A DNA stretch of 64,000 nt from UBA6136 sp044350805 (lineage in GTDB: Bacteria; Pseudomonadota; Gammaproteobacteria; Methylococcales; Methylococcaceae). Of this stretch, positions 7,039 through 15,399 are shown in pieces (position 1 is the first letter of the stretch; each line of letters starts with the position of its first letter). The stretch lies in contig JBILGU010000009.1 in NCBI GenBank assembly GCA_044350805.1, positions 1 to 64,000 on the forward strand. The letters are read 5' to 3'. The notes under the pieces are model-generated. The model ran no database searches. It was not told the origin of the DNA and worked only from the letters and a program-made list of their open reading frames with translations. Both the position numbers and the translations under genes were made by a program.

Positions 7039-8472
7039 TCAGGTACTTCCTGTCTTCTGATGAATGCGTTCAATGATGGAGGTGGTGGAGTGCCCCTCGA
7101 CGAAGTCCAGAATCTCCACGCGGCCTCCATTGGCAAGGACGTGGTCATGACCCGCAATGCTTGTGATGTCGGTATAGTCGCCCCCCTTGACCAGGATATC
7201 CGGGAGGACCTGACCGATCAGATCCCTGGGCGTATCTTCCTCGAAGGGGATGACCCAGTCCACACACTCGAGAGCTGCCAGCATGGCCATCCGGTGGTCG
7301 AGGCTATTGATGGGCCTTTCAGGTCCCTTGAGGCGCTGCACCGATGCGTCTGAATTGACCAGCACAATCAGTCGGTCCCCAAGCTCCCGGGCTCTCCGAA
7401 GATAGTCCACATGGCCTGGGTGCAGAATATCGAAGCAGCCGTTGGTTGCGACCACTTTTTCTCCACGCATCCTGGCGTCGTGAAGAATTGGCTGAAGAAG
7501 GTCAAGCGGGATGGTCCCTCGATGCTCAGCCTGATCGCCATGGAGCGCTAGTCGTATCTCGGTAGGGCTCAGGGTCGCTGTACCCAGCTTCCCGACCACG
7601 ATGCCGGCTGCGATGTTCGCTAGATGCGTCGATTCTGGGAGGCTAATGCCCGTCGCAAGACTTGCAGCCAGGGTGGCAATGACCGTATCGCCAGCACCGG
7701 TTACGTCATAGACCTCACGAGCTCTAGCGGGGAGATGGAGCGGCGGGACGCCCCGTGCGAGCAATGTCATCCCCTCATCGCCGCGGGTAATCAGGAGCGC
7801 TTCTAGTTCCAGTTGCTCTCGAAGAGACTCCCCCAGCCTGACCAGTTCGGCTTCATCACGGGCGTGCCCAACGACAAGCTCAAACTCATGCCGGTTCGGT
7901 GTCAGAAGGGTGGCACCACGGTATTTGGCAAAATTCGACCCTTTGGGATCCACCAGAACGGGTTTTCCATACGCGCGTGCCGCGTCGATCAGGGCTTCAG
8001 GCTGAGCCAGGGTGCCTTTGCCATAATCTGAAAGGATGACGACGTCCGCATCGACGAGGGCTGTTTGAAAGAGCGCCCTTAGGGACTCGTTTTCTTCGCT
8101 GTGAAAGGCATCCTCGAAGTCAAGTCGGATCAGCTGCTGATGACGACTTAAAACCCGAAGCTTGGTAATGGTCGGCGCATGGCGGGAACGTTCGATTCGG
8201 CACTTGACGCCCTGAGACTCCAGAAGCGAAATCAGGGCTGAGCCTGCTTCGTCCTGACCGCAGTGACCGAGTAGTTCAACATCACCTCCCAGAGAGGCAA
8301 TGTTCAGAGCAACGTTTCCAGCCCCGCCGGCCCGCTCTTCAATGTCGTTGACTCGCACGACCGGAACGGGGGCCTCGGGTGAAATCCTCGAAGTGCCGCC
8401 ATGCCAGTAGCGGTCGAGCATGAGATCGCCGGCAACGAGTACCCGGCCTCTTTTAAAATCAGGGAGTTGCAT
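7039..8472 (-). CDS. hldE: Bifunctional heptose 7-phosphate kinase / heptose 1-phosphate adenylyltransferase
   Basis: Makes ADP-heptose for the LPS inner core. The N-terminal ~320 residues are a PfkB/ribokinase kinase: GDLMLDRYWHG, ISPEAPVPVVRV, GGAGNVALNIA and the catalytic DVTGAGDTVIATL. The C-terminal ~130 residues are a nucleotidyltransferase with TNGCFDILHPGHVDYL (HxGH). Total 477 residues, as in the E. coli fusion protein. The ATG at 8472 (MQLPDFKRG) matches the family start; a TTG five codons upstream is less likely. It heads a minus-strand run hldE-dnaB-alr with 2-base spacing or overlaps. Confidence 0.96.
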   Translation of the reverse strand: MQLPDFKRGRVLVAGDLMLDRYWHGGTSRISPEAPVPVVRVNDIEERAGGAGNVALNIASLGGDVELLGHCGQDEAGSALISLLESQGVKCRIERSRHAPTITKLRVLSRHQQLIRLDFEDAFHSEENESLRALFQTALVDADVVILSDYGKGTLAQPEALIDAARAYGKPVLVDPKGSNFAKYRGATLLTPNRHEFELVVGHARDEAELVRLGESLREQLELEALLITRGDEGMTLLARGVPPLHLPARAREVYDVTGAGDTVIATLAASLATGISLPESTHLANIAAGIVVGKLGTATLSPTEIRLALHGDQAEHRGTIPLDLLQPILHDARMRGEKVVATNGCFDILHPGHVDYLRRARELGDRLIVLVNSDASVQRLKGPERPINSLDHRMAMLAALECVDWVIPFEEDTPRDLIGQVLPDILVKGGDYTDITSIAGHDHVLANGGRVEILDFVEGHSTTSIIERIHQKTGST

Positions 8473-8565
8473 TATTCTTTCGGACAAAAAGGACGCTCAA
8501 GCATAGCACAGCGATGCTGGCCAACGGGGGGTTGGCATAGGTGCTTTGATCCGGAATTTGAAGTG

Positions 8566-8593
8566 TGGGGGCAGGCAGAAGGGCCTGCCCCCA
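8566..8593 (-). terminator. GC-rich hairpin downstream of the Bax-inhibitor-like gene
   Basis: TGGGGGCAGG and CCTGCCCCCA form a 10-bp perfect stem with an 8-base loop, 9 bases after the stop of the minus-strand gene at 8602-9279. No clear T-run follows on the minus strand, so it may be a weak intrinsic terminator or an mRNA-stabilising stem-loop separating this gene from hldE. Confidence 0.45.
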
Positions 8594-8601
8594 AGGGAAG
8601 A

Positions 8602-9279
8602 TCAGTCGTCGCTCTGCAGAACGCCGAGGATATGAAGCAGGCTGGTGAACAGATTGTAAATGGTCACATACAGGCTCAGGGTAGCGAGGATGTAGTTGGT
8701 CTCGCCACCGTGGATGATGTTGCTCGTTTCAAACAGAATGAGGCCAGCCATCAGGATGACAAACATCGCTGAAACGCCCAGTGCCATGCCGTTCAAGCCC
8801 GGGATAAATGCCACCGCAAGGCTTGCCAGGAAAGCGACCAGAATGCCTGCGCTCAACATGCCTCCGAGGAAGCTGAAGTCCTTTCGGCTCACCAGTGCAT
8901 AAGCCGAAAGACCCAGAAAGGTCAGGCCGGTGCCGCCCAGTGCCATGACGATGAGTTCAGCACCGTTGGCGAAATGCCCAATGTAAGCGTTCAGGATGGG
9001 ACCCAAGGTCATGCCCATGAATCCAGTTAGGGCAAACAGCCAAACGAGGCCCCAGGCGCTGTTTTGAAATTTATTGACCAGGAAAAAGAGGCCAAAGTAA
9101 CCCACCAAGGTAATGACGAAGCCCGGGTAGGGAAGTTCAAGCATCATGCTGGCCGCGGCACAGAAGGCGCTGAACAGCAGGGTCAGGGATAGGAGCGCGT
9201 AGGTGTTCCGCAACACCCGATGGGTCGCAATGAGACTTTCGGAACGACTACGTGCAGGGATGGTCTGAATTCGTGACAT
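8602..9279 (-). CDS. Bax inhibitor-1 / YccA family membrane protein
   Basis: A 225-residue inner-membrane protein with seven likely hydrophobic helices (for example YALLSLTLLFSAFCAAASMM, LPYPGFVITLVGYFGLFFLV, GLVWLFALTGFMGMTLGPI). The motif GFMGMTLGP and the C-terminal YVTIYNLFTSLLHILG are characteristic of the BI-1/YccA (UPF0005) family. In E. coli the relative YccA modulates the FtsH protease; other members are pH-sensitive calcium leak channels. Its specific role here is not known. It is transcribed alone, divergent from the Tim44-like gene, and is separated from hldE by a GC-rich hairpin. Confidence 0.9.
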   Translation of the reverse strand: MSRIQTIPARSRSESLIATHRVLRNTYALLSLTLLFSAFCAAASMMLELPYPGFVITLVGYFGLFFLVNKFQNSAWGLVWLFALTGFMGMTLGPILNAYIGHFANGAELIVMALGGTGLTFLGLSAYALVSRKDFSFLGGMLSAGILVAFLASLAVAFIPGLNGMALGVSAMFVILMAGLILFETSNIIHGGETNYILATLSLYVTIYNLFTSLLHILGVLQSDD

Positions 9280-9454
9280 GAGGTTTTACTCCGATCAATA
9301 AGGATCCGATGATTGGACGTCCTCATGGTACATTAGTTCGTCTGACAGCCGCACGCTTCGGTTTTTTGGGAACGATTCAAGGGGGGGCTTGATTTCTCAC
9401 CCTATCGACCACATTTCCCTTGCGTGTTCGTTATCCTCAATGGAAAACTTAGCT

Positions 9455-10396
9455 ATGAACAAAGGAATTCTCAAAATTGCTCTGGGTCTCACAGTGACCT
9501 TGGGCCTTCTTTTCGCATCCATGCAGGAAGCCAGCGCGGCCCGCATGGGAGGTGGCAAGTCGTTTGGCAGCCGACCCTCTTACAGCACGCCTTACCAGCG
9601 TTCGCCGGGAGCAGGGCAGCCGGGTGGATTTGCTCAGCAGCCTGCCATGTCGCCTGCCCAAGCCCGTAATCAGGGACTTCGTGATTCGATGGCACAGCGC
9701 GGCGGTTTCGGTCGTTTCCTTGGTGGACTCGCCCTGGGTGGGCTGCTTGGCGCAATGTTCATGGGGGGCGGCTTCGAACACATCAACTTCCTCGATATCC
9801 TTGTCTTTGCAGGCATTGCGTTTTTGTTGATACGTCTTTTTGCAGCCCGCCGCCAGTCAGCGGAAGCCCGGCCATCAGCGGCCGGATACGCGGGTCATTC
9901 AGGGGATAACGCGCCTTATGAAAGGACTGGCACTGAAAGGGGCGCAGGTTTTGATACCGATATCTTTTCCAGAGGCGGTAGTGCGGCACCTCAAGTGACC
10001 CCAGCCCCGGTCGTTTTTCCTGCCGACTTTGACCAGCAGCAGTTTGTCTCCGGTGCCAAGGCGGCTTACACCATGATGCAGGCGGCTTGGGATCGCGGCG
10101 ATCTCGCCGAGCTTCGCTCTCTGACCACCGACAAGGTATTCGGTGAACTTCAGGATCAAATCCGCGCTCGGGGTGATGCCACGAACCAGACCGACCTTTT
10201 GAAGGTCGAGTGTGAAATCCTCGAAGTCCGTGATGTCTCTGGCAGCCGGGAGGCCACCGTGCTGTTTGATGTGATGATGCGTGAGGATCCCGCGGCACGT
10301 CCACAGCAGGTCCGTGAAGTCTGGCACTTCACCCGTGCACTGAACAGCCGGCAGCCGACCTGGTTCCTGGACGGCATTCAGCAACTCGAAGATTAA
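9455..10396 (+). CDS. Secreted or membrane Tim44-like domain protein
   Basis: A 313-residue protein beginning MNKGILKIALGLTVTLGLLF...EASAARMGGG, a clear signal peptide. A Gly/Gln/Pro-rich linker follows, then hydrophobic GGLALGGLLGAMFMGGGF and INFLDILVFAGIAFLLIRLF segments. The C-terminal ~130 residues (QFVSGAKAAYTMMQAAWDRG ... TWFLDGIQQLE) have the fold signature of Tim44-like/NTF2-like domains. Family members are found in many proteobacteria as predicted inner-membrane proteins without a defined function. A start at 9389 or 9440 is possible, but the ATG at 9455 gives the best signal peptide. A strong terminator follows directly. Confidence 0.85.
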   Translation: MNKGILKIALGLTVTLGLLFASMQEASAARMGGGKSFGSRPSYSTPYQRSPGAGQPGGFAQQPAMSPAQARNQGLRDSMAQRGGFGRFLGGLALGGLLGAMFMGGGFEHINFLDILVFAGIAFLLIRLFAARRQSAEARPSAAGYAGHSGDNAPYERTGTERGAGFDTDIFSRGGSAAPQVTPAPVVFPADFDQQQFVSGAKAAYTMMQAAWDRGDLAELRSLTTDKVFGELQDQIRARGDATNQTDLLKVECEILEVRDVSGSREATVLFDVMMREDPAARPQQVREVWHFTRALNSRQPTWFLDGIQQLED

Positions 10397-10402
10397 GACA
10401 CA

Positions 10403-10437
10403 AGCCCTTGCCACTTGTCTGGCAAGGGCTTTTTTTT
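10403..10437 (+). terminator. Intrinsic terminator after the Tim44-like gene
   Basis: AGCCCTTGCC and GGCAAGGGCT form a perfect 10-bp stem with an 8-base loop, followed by a run of eight T. It ends seven bases after the stop codon of the upstream gene, and this also argues that the next gene starts at 10457 and not further upstream. Confidence 0.93.
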
Positions 10438-10456
10438 GGATCAGGAAACCACGTTC

Positions 10457-10882
10457 ATGCTGTGGCCCAAGGCTTTGCATCTGATATTCATGGTGACGTG
10501 GTTCGCCGGGTTGTTCTACCTCCCGCGATTGTTCGTCTACCATGCCATGTCAACGGATGCCGTCAGTCATGAGCGTTTCAAGATCATGGAGAGGAAGCTC
10601 TATTGGGGCATCATGACCCCAGGCATGATCCTGACTCTGATTTTCGGTGTCTGGATGCTCATCAGCTACGCCTGGCCACTCTACGGGATGAGTGGTTGGT
10701 TACATGCGAAACTCGCCATGCTCCTCATTCTGGTTGCTTACCATATTCAATGTGGACGTTGGCTTGCCGCCTTCAAGCACAATCGGAACAAACGCTCACA
10801 TATCTACTACCGCTGGATGAACGAAGTTCCAGTCCTTTTCCTGGTCGGAATCGTCCTGCTTGCGGTCATCAAACCCTTCTGA
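10457..10882 (+). CDS. hemJ: HemJ-like protoporphyrinogen IX oxidase (UPF0093 / CopD family)
   Basis: A 141-residue four-helix inner-membrane protein. It begins MLWPKALHLIFMVTWFAGLFYLPRLFVYH, with the conserved His in the first helix and the FAGLFYLPRLFVYH signature, and continues with GIMTPGMILTLIFG, WLHAKLAMLLILVAYH and RWMNEVPVLFLVGIVLLAVIKPF. HemJ oxidises protoporphyrinogen IX in heme synthesis in bacteria that lack HemG/HemY. hemE is found elsewhere in this window, consistent with a complete heme pathway. The start was set at the ATG after the preceding terminator hairpin. It is followed 36 bases later by a zinc-ribbon gene. Confidence 0.92.
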   Translation: MLWPKALHLIFMVTWFAGLFYLPRLFVYHAMSTDAVSHERFKIMERKLYWGIMTPGMILTLIFGVWMLISYAWPLYGMSGWLHAKLAMLLILVAYHIQCGRWLAAFKHNRNKRSHIYYRWMNEVPVLFLVGIVLLAVIKPF

Positions 10883-10918
10883 ATTCGTCCTGGATTGATT
10901 TCACACGAGAATCTGACC

Positions 10919-11155
10919 ATGCCTACCTACGACTATCAGTGTCAATCTTGCAACCATCCCTTTACGGCCATGCATAAGATCAGCGACCCGATGCCGGCCT
11001 GTCCTGAATGTGGTGCGGCAGAAATCAAGAAATTGCTTTCAGCACCGGCTGTGCATGGAGGACGCTCTTCATCCTCATTCAGTGCTCCAGCTTCCGGTGG
11101 GCCCGCTCCCATGGCCGGAGGTTGTGGATCCGGAATGTGCGGTCACAAGCACTGA
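10919..11155 (+). CDS. FmdB-family zinc ribbon protein
   Basis: A 78-residue protein with an N-terminal zinc ribbon: MPTYDYQCQSCNHPF then PACPECGAAEIKKLLSAPAV, i.e. two CxxC pairs 20 residues apart. The tail is rich in Gly/Ser/His and ends CGSGMCGHKH, as in many small FmdB/CxxC_CXXC_SSSS proteins. These are widespread and often called putative regulators; the real function is unclear. It lies 36 bases after hemJ, possibly cotranscribed. Confidence 0.88.
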   Translation: MPTYDYQCQSCNHPFTAMHKISDPMPACPECGAAEIKKLLSAPAVHGGRSSSSFSAPASGGPAPMAGGCGSGMCGHKH

Positions 11156-11247
11156 GCATCTCTTTGAGCATGCCGCGCGAGCTGACCGACTGAGCCTGCG
11201 CCCAGCACCCTTATCGGGGTTGGGCTCAGGGTTCGGACGCCACGCCC

Positions 11248-12891
11248 ATGTATACGCAACACTTCCAGCTCTCAGAGCTCCCTTTCTCGATTGCGCCCAA
11301 CCCGCGCTATCTTTTCCTGAGTCCGCAGCATCGGGAGGCTTTGGCACATCTTCTCTACGGCATCGGTGTGGGTGGCGGCTTTGTGGTTCTGACCGGCGAA
11401 GTCGGTATGGGAAAAACGACGCTTTGCCGAGCCTTGATTGATCAGTTGCCGGACGATGTCGATATTGCCCTCGTCTTTAATCCGAGGCTGAATTCCCGTG
11501 AGCTGCTCGCATCAATTTGTGATGAGCTCAGCATTCCCTACAGTGGCCCAAAGGCCAGTCTCAAATCCTTGATTGATGGCCTGAATCGTCATCTCCTCGA
11601 GACCCATGCCAAGGGTCGCCGGGTCCTGGTTCTCATCGATGAGGCGCAAAATCTTCGATTCGATGTGCTGGAACAAGTCAGGTTATTGACCAACCTTGAA
11701 ACCAATCAACATAAGCTTCTTCAGATCATCCTGGTGGGGCAGCCCGAGCTTAATGAGATTCTCGATCGCCCGAATCTGCGACAGTTGGCGCAGCGGATTA
11801 CCGCACGCTATCACCTCGAGCCTTTGAATCTCGGCGCAACCCGAGAATACATTCGTCACCGGCTAAAGGTGGCTGATGCGCGAAACGAAATATTTACGCC
11901 AGCCGGAATGCGGGAGATTTACAGGCGCTCCGGGGGCATTCCCCGCCTTGTTAATCTGATCGGGGATCGCGCACTTTTGGGGTCCTATACTCTTGGGAAG
12001 ACAGAGGTTGATCGCGGCATCGTTCGACGCGCTGCGATTGAGCTTCATGGTTCAGGGGTTGGCGCAAAACCTTTCATATCCCAAAGAATTCAGCGCATCG
12101 GTCTGGTTGCCTTATTGTTCCTGGGGGGGCTTGGATGGCTTGTATTCAAACAAGGTATCAGGGGTCTCGATATTCCCTTAAGCCTTTCAGAGGTCGGACT
12201 AACCCAGTTGGTTGATTCGTCAGCGGCTTTGAACCCCACAACCAGTGGCTCTTCGGGGGCTATCGTCCGGCCACCATTACCGCCAGATCTTGCAGAGAGC
12301 AAAGACGAGGCACTTAAGCATCTTTTTGAGCTCTGGGGTGTGGCTCACCCTGAAACGACCCAATGCGGAAAGGCGGGGCGGGGAGACCTTCGCTGTCAGA
12401 ACTTCCGGGGATCTTGGGACAGCCTGGTGAGATTGAATGTGATTGCGGTGCTTGAGCTTGAGGCGGATGAAGTTGCCGAGCGCTTTGTGTGTTTGGAGCG
12501 CGTTGCAGGCGAGCAGGTCTGGATTCGAACATCGCGCGGATCCAGGCCGATGTTGATGGATCAAATTAAGGGCCTGTGGAGTGGACGGGCTATCCTCGCT
12601 TATCGGCCACTTTCTACTGACAAGCGGGCCTTGCGCCCGGGCGTCTCCGATCCGGTGATTCGAGAAATCAGACAGCAACTGGGTGTGAATGCGCCCGTGA
12701 GTGATCCCACTCGTTTTGACGACAATCTTCGAAGTCGGGTTCAAGACTTCCAACGTCAATTGGGCCTCCGACCGGATGGACTGATTGGTACCCTGACCCT
12801 GATCGGAATTGAAGGCCATGGGCAGCGGTCTGATATCCCAAGACTTGTGCCTTTGTCAGATTCGGAGGGACATGATGTCCATCATCCTTGA
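11248..12891 (+). CDS. gspA: GspA/ExeA-like AAA ATPase with peptidoglycan-binding domain
   Basis: A 547-residue inner-membrane ATPase. AAA domain at ~30-270: Walker A LTGEVGMGKTT, Walker B LVLIDEAQNL, sensor region LLQIILVGQPEL. One transmembrane helix at ~285 (RIGLVALLFLGGLGWLVF). A periplasmic part ends in a PG-binding helix bundle (FDDNLRSRVQDFQRQLGLRPDGLIGTLTL). In Aeromonas ExeA, together with ExeB, uses ATP to help the type II secretin cross peptidoglycan. The start codon of the GspB-like gene overlaps its 3' end by 20 bases. The T2SS core genes are not in this window. Confidence 0.92.
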   Translation: MYTQHFQLSELPFSIAPNPRYLFLSPQHREALAHLLYGIGVGGGFVVLTGEVGMGKTTLCRALIDQLPDDVDIALVFNPRLNSRELLASICDELSIPYSGPKASLKSLIDGLNRHLLETHAKGRRVLVLIDEAQNLRFDVLEQVRLLTNLETNQHKLLQIILVGQPELNEILDRPNLRQLAQRITARYHLEPLNLGATREYIRHRLKVADARNEIFTPAGMREIYRRSGGIPRLVNLIGDRALLGSYTLGKTEVDRGIVRRAAIELHGSGVGAKPFISQRIQRIGLVALLFLGGLGWLVFKQGIRGLDIPLSLSEVGLTQLVDSSAALNPTTSGSSGAIVRPPLPPDLAESKDEALKHLFELWGVAHPETTQCGKAGRGDLRCQNFRGSWDSLVRLNVIAVLELEADEVAERFVCLERVAGEQVWIRTSRGSRPMLMDQIKGLWSGRAILAYRPLSTDKRALRPGVSDPVIREIRQQLGVNAPVSDPTRFDDNLRSRVQDFQRQLGLRPDGLIGTLTLIGIEGHGQRSDIPRLVPLSDSEGHDVHHP

Positions 12892-13609
12892 CGCCCTCAA
12901 AAAGTCCGAGCGAGAACGTCAGGCTGGCCAGGTCCCTGGGATGTCAGCGGTGGTCAGCGAGTCCGTTTCTAAGCGCCCGCAATGGATGCTCTGGCTCGGA
13001 GTCGTGCTCGCCTTACTGAATATCGGAGGGGTTGGATACTGGATCTATCGGGAGCATTCAGTGACCGTTCCTGTGTCCCCGAATGCGACGGCTAATCTGG
13101 GTGACCCTGCCGCCCCGCAAAAAGAGCCGACGATATTGCCTCTAGCCCCTCAGACGCTGCCGCCGGCTGACCTGACCCCGCCCCTGGCTCCGATTCAAAT
13201 GATGCCGCCTCAAGAACCCCTTCAGCAGCGCCCCAACGTGCCAATGCCAGAACGTTTGATGCCCCCTGCTAACCCTCAAGCTTTTGCCCATGAGGAGGAG
13301 GATCCTGTTGATGCCGAGCTTGAGGCCGAGGGTGCAAGCAAGAGCGAGGCGCTCGCTCCCAGAAATAGAATCGGCATGGGGCTTCCGATGATCAATGATA
13401 TGCCCGAGGCGTTTCGAAGCCGAATTCCGTCGTTTCGCATCACCATGTTCGCCTATTCTGAGAACCCACAGGAGCGATTTGTTATCGTCAACATGAAGAA
13501 GTTGGTCGCAGGGGATGTATTACCCGGCGGCGTCCTCCTCATCGAGATCCGGGCAGAAAACCTGGTGGGAGAACTCGATGGCCAGAAGTTCCTGATTCCG
13601 AGATACTGA
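12872..13609 (+). CDS. gspB: GspB-like type II secretion assembly factor
   Basis: A 245-residue bitopic protein: MMSIILDALKKSERERQAGQ is the standard GspB cytoplasmic start, then one transmembrane helix (~35-55, MLWLGVVLALLNIGGVGYWI). A long proline- and glutamine-rich periplasmic linker follows, and a folded C-terminal domain (IPSFRITMFAYSENPQERFV ... LIEIRAENLVGELDGQKFLI). GspB pairs with GspA in moving or anchoring the secretin. A GGAGGGA Shine-Dalgarno at 12863-12869 supports the start at 12872 (or the adjacent ATG at 12875). It overlaps gspA upstream and the ABC-2 permease downstream (TGATG), so all three are coupled. Confidence 0.9.
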   Translation: MMSIILDALKKSERERQAGQVPGMSAVVSESVSKRPQWMLWLGVVLALLNIGGVGYWIYREHSVTVPVSPNATANLGDPAAPQKEPTILPLAPQTLPPADLTPPLAPIQMMPPQEPLQQRPNVPMPERLMPPANPQAFAHEEEDPVDAELEAEGASKSEALAPRNRIGMGLPMINDMPEAFRSRIPSFRITMFAYSENPQERFVIVNMKKLVAGDVLPGGVLLIEIRAENLVGELDGQKFLIPRY

Positions 13610-14394
13610 TGACCTCCATGCCACGATTTCGATGCCACCTGACTGCGTTGAGGACGATTCTCGGCAAGGAAATTTATCGATTCATGCGGATTTGGCCGCA
13701 GACGATTCTTCCCGCCGCAGTAACCACCTCCCTTTATTTTTTGATTTTTGGGACCCTTATCGGGCAGCGGATTGGCCCGATGGATGGTATTTCCTACATG
13801 GACTACATCGTCCCAGGGATTGCCTTGATGTCGATCATCACGAACTCCTACAGCAACGTGGTGGCGTCGTTTTACTCCAGTAAGTTTCAAAAATACATCG
13901 AGGAGCTTTTGACAGCGCCAGTTCCGAGTTGGGTGATTTTGACGGGTTATGTTGGAGGAGGCGTTTTTCGGGGGCTTGTGATCGGTGTTGTCGTCACCGG
14001 TATTGGCCTTACCTTTTCCAGCATTCGTTTTCAGCACCCTGAGGTGATTGTCCTCGTCTTTTTACTAACCTCGGTGCTGTTCGCCTTGGCAGGGTTTATC
14101 AATGCCATTTTTGCCAATAGCTTTGACGATATCTCAATCGTCCCCAATTTTGTCCTGACGCCACTGGTGTACCTTGGGGGCGTTTTCTACTCGGTCAATC
14201 TGCTGCCAGATTTCTGGCGCAAGGTGTCCCTCGGTAATCCAATTCTCTACATGGTCAATGCCTTTCGATATGGATTTCTGGGTGTCAGCGATATGCCCAT
14301 CGGTTCATCGCTCCTCCTCATCGCAGGGGTCGTATTGGTTTTGGGTCTCTGGGCGCTCTGGCTTTTGGAGCGTGGGACTCGGTTGAAGGGTTAG
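13609..14394 (+). CDS. ABC-2 type transporter permease (YadH-like)
   Basis: A 261-residue inner-membrane protein with about six helices. It begins with a cytosolic basic stretch, then WPQTILPAAVTTSLYFLIFG and segments such as MDYIVPGIALMSIITNSYSN, SKFQKYIEELLTAPVP and LTPLVYLGGVFYSVNLLP. These are the YadH-type (ABC2_membrane) signatures of drug/polysaccharide exporter permeases. Normally an ATP-binding partner (YadG-like) is adjacent; none is visible nearby. It starts on the last base of the gspB stop and converges with glyK nine bases away. Substrate unknown. Confidence 0.9.
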   Translation: MTSMPRFRCHLTALRTILGKEIYRFMRIWPQTILPAAVTTSLYFLIFGTLIGQRIGPMDGISYMDYIVPGIALMSIITNSYSNVVASFYSSKFQKYIEELLTAPVPSWVILTGYVGGGVFRGLVIGVVVTGIGLTFSSIRFQHPEVIVLVFLLTSVLFALAGFINAIFANSFDDISIVPNFVLTPLVYLGGVFYSVNLLPDFWRKVSLGNPILYMVNAFRYGFLGVSDMPIGSSLLLIAGVVLVLGLWALWLLERGTRLKG

Positions 14395-14403
14395 TCGCTT
14401 GAG

Positions 14404-15399
14404 TCAACTGAGATGTTTCAAGGTTTGATTTCTTAGGTTACAGCTGCATCTCACAAACCGATGGCTTCGATCCAATTCGAGCGTCATGTCGGCAAGGGAC
14501 GGAAGCTCCTCAAGATTCCAACGTGTCAGTCGCTCAAAGTGCATGACAAAGCGCCGGATCGCTGAAGTATCCATGATTTTTGAACTCGAAAGAGGTCCCG
14601 TTTGTTCCATGAGCTTTCGTTCCTGGAGACTTCGCCATTCGATCACGGAAAAGAAGTCCGGGATCTTAAGAAAGACGAGTAAATCCAGTCGCTTAAAAAG
14701 CGACCGATAACCATCGCAGAGTGCGTCATTGACGTAACTCCTCCAGCGGCCATCAGCGTCTTCTAGGGCTTCAAGCGCATTGAGAGCCTCTTTGAGGTGA
14801 TCCTCGGGTTGTGGAGTGGTTCCAACACACCAGCCTTCAAGAATAACGACATCTGGGCGACCTTTGAAAGTGTCCCATTGGTCTTCTGGCAGGCGATCAT
14901 CCATGGCTTTGTTGAACCGTGGGATTCGAGTGGTCTTCTCTGGGCCTGCATGCATCAGATGAGACAGGGTTTCGTCCAGAAGCTTCAAATCGTGCGTGCC
15001 TGGAACGCCTCGCGTGACCAGAAGGGGGTGTACCTTCTGGGCGAGTTGAACACGCTCAGCATGGGTGAGGTAAAAATCATCGATGGAACACGAGATCGTC
15101 GCAAGTCCGTGAATCTGACTCAAGGTCGTCGCAAGGAGCTCAGCGGTGGTTGATTTGCCCGAACCTTGAGCGCCATTGATACCCACGAGAAGGGGGCTTC
15201 CCTGATGCTTTGAGGCGATCCATGAGCCGAGACCCAGGCTTGCGCCGGTGAGGTGGCCCCAGAGTGATTCGGGAATTTGCATTCGGGCCAGACACGTTTC
15301 AAGTGCAGGGCCGGCTTTCAGATAGGCCTTTTCAGGCGGTACGACCCAGGGATGTGTCTTGGGCCAGAGATCCCATTCGGGCGGGTGTGATGGTTGCAA
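14404..15399 (-). CDS. Glycerate kinase, P-loop (plant-type) family
   Basis: A 331-residue P-loop kinase. Walker A is GINGAQGSGKSTTAELLATT (~residue 75). CSIDDFYLTHAERVQLAQ and PDVVILEGWCVG follow, as in the plant/cyanobacterial GLYK and YggC-like family; it is unrelated to the GarK/GlxK types. It would phosphorylate D-glycerate to 3-phosphoglycerate. It starts at TTG directly after the TGA of the hydroxypyruvate reductase and in the same frame, so no earlier start is available; an AAGG about 10 bases upstream could serve as ribosome binding site. The context (reductase and serine-glyoxylate aminotransferase upstream) fits the last step of a serine-to-3PG route. Confidence 0.85.
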   Translation of the reverse strand: MQPSHPPEWDLWPKTHPWVVPPEKAYLKAGPALETCLARMQIPESLWGHLTGASLGLGSWIASKHQGSPLLVGINGAQGSGKSTTAELLATTLSQIHGLATISCSIDDFYLTHAERVQLAQKVHPLLVTRGVPGTHDLKLLDETLSHLMHAGPEKTTRIPRFNKAMDDRLPEDQWDTFKGRPDVVILEGWCVGTTPQPEDHLKEALNALEALEDADGRWRSYVNDALCDGYRSLFKRLDLLVFLKIPDFFSVIEWRSLQERKLMEQTGPLSSSKIMDTSAIRRFVMHFERLTRWNLEELPSLADMTLELDRSHRFVRCSCNLRNQTLKHLS

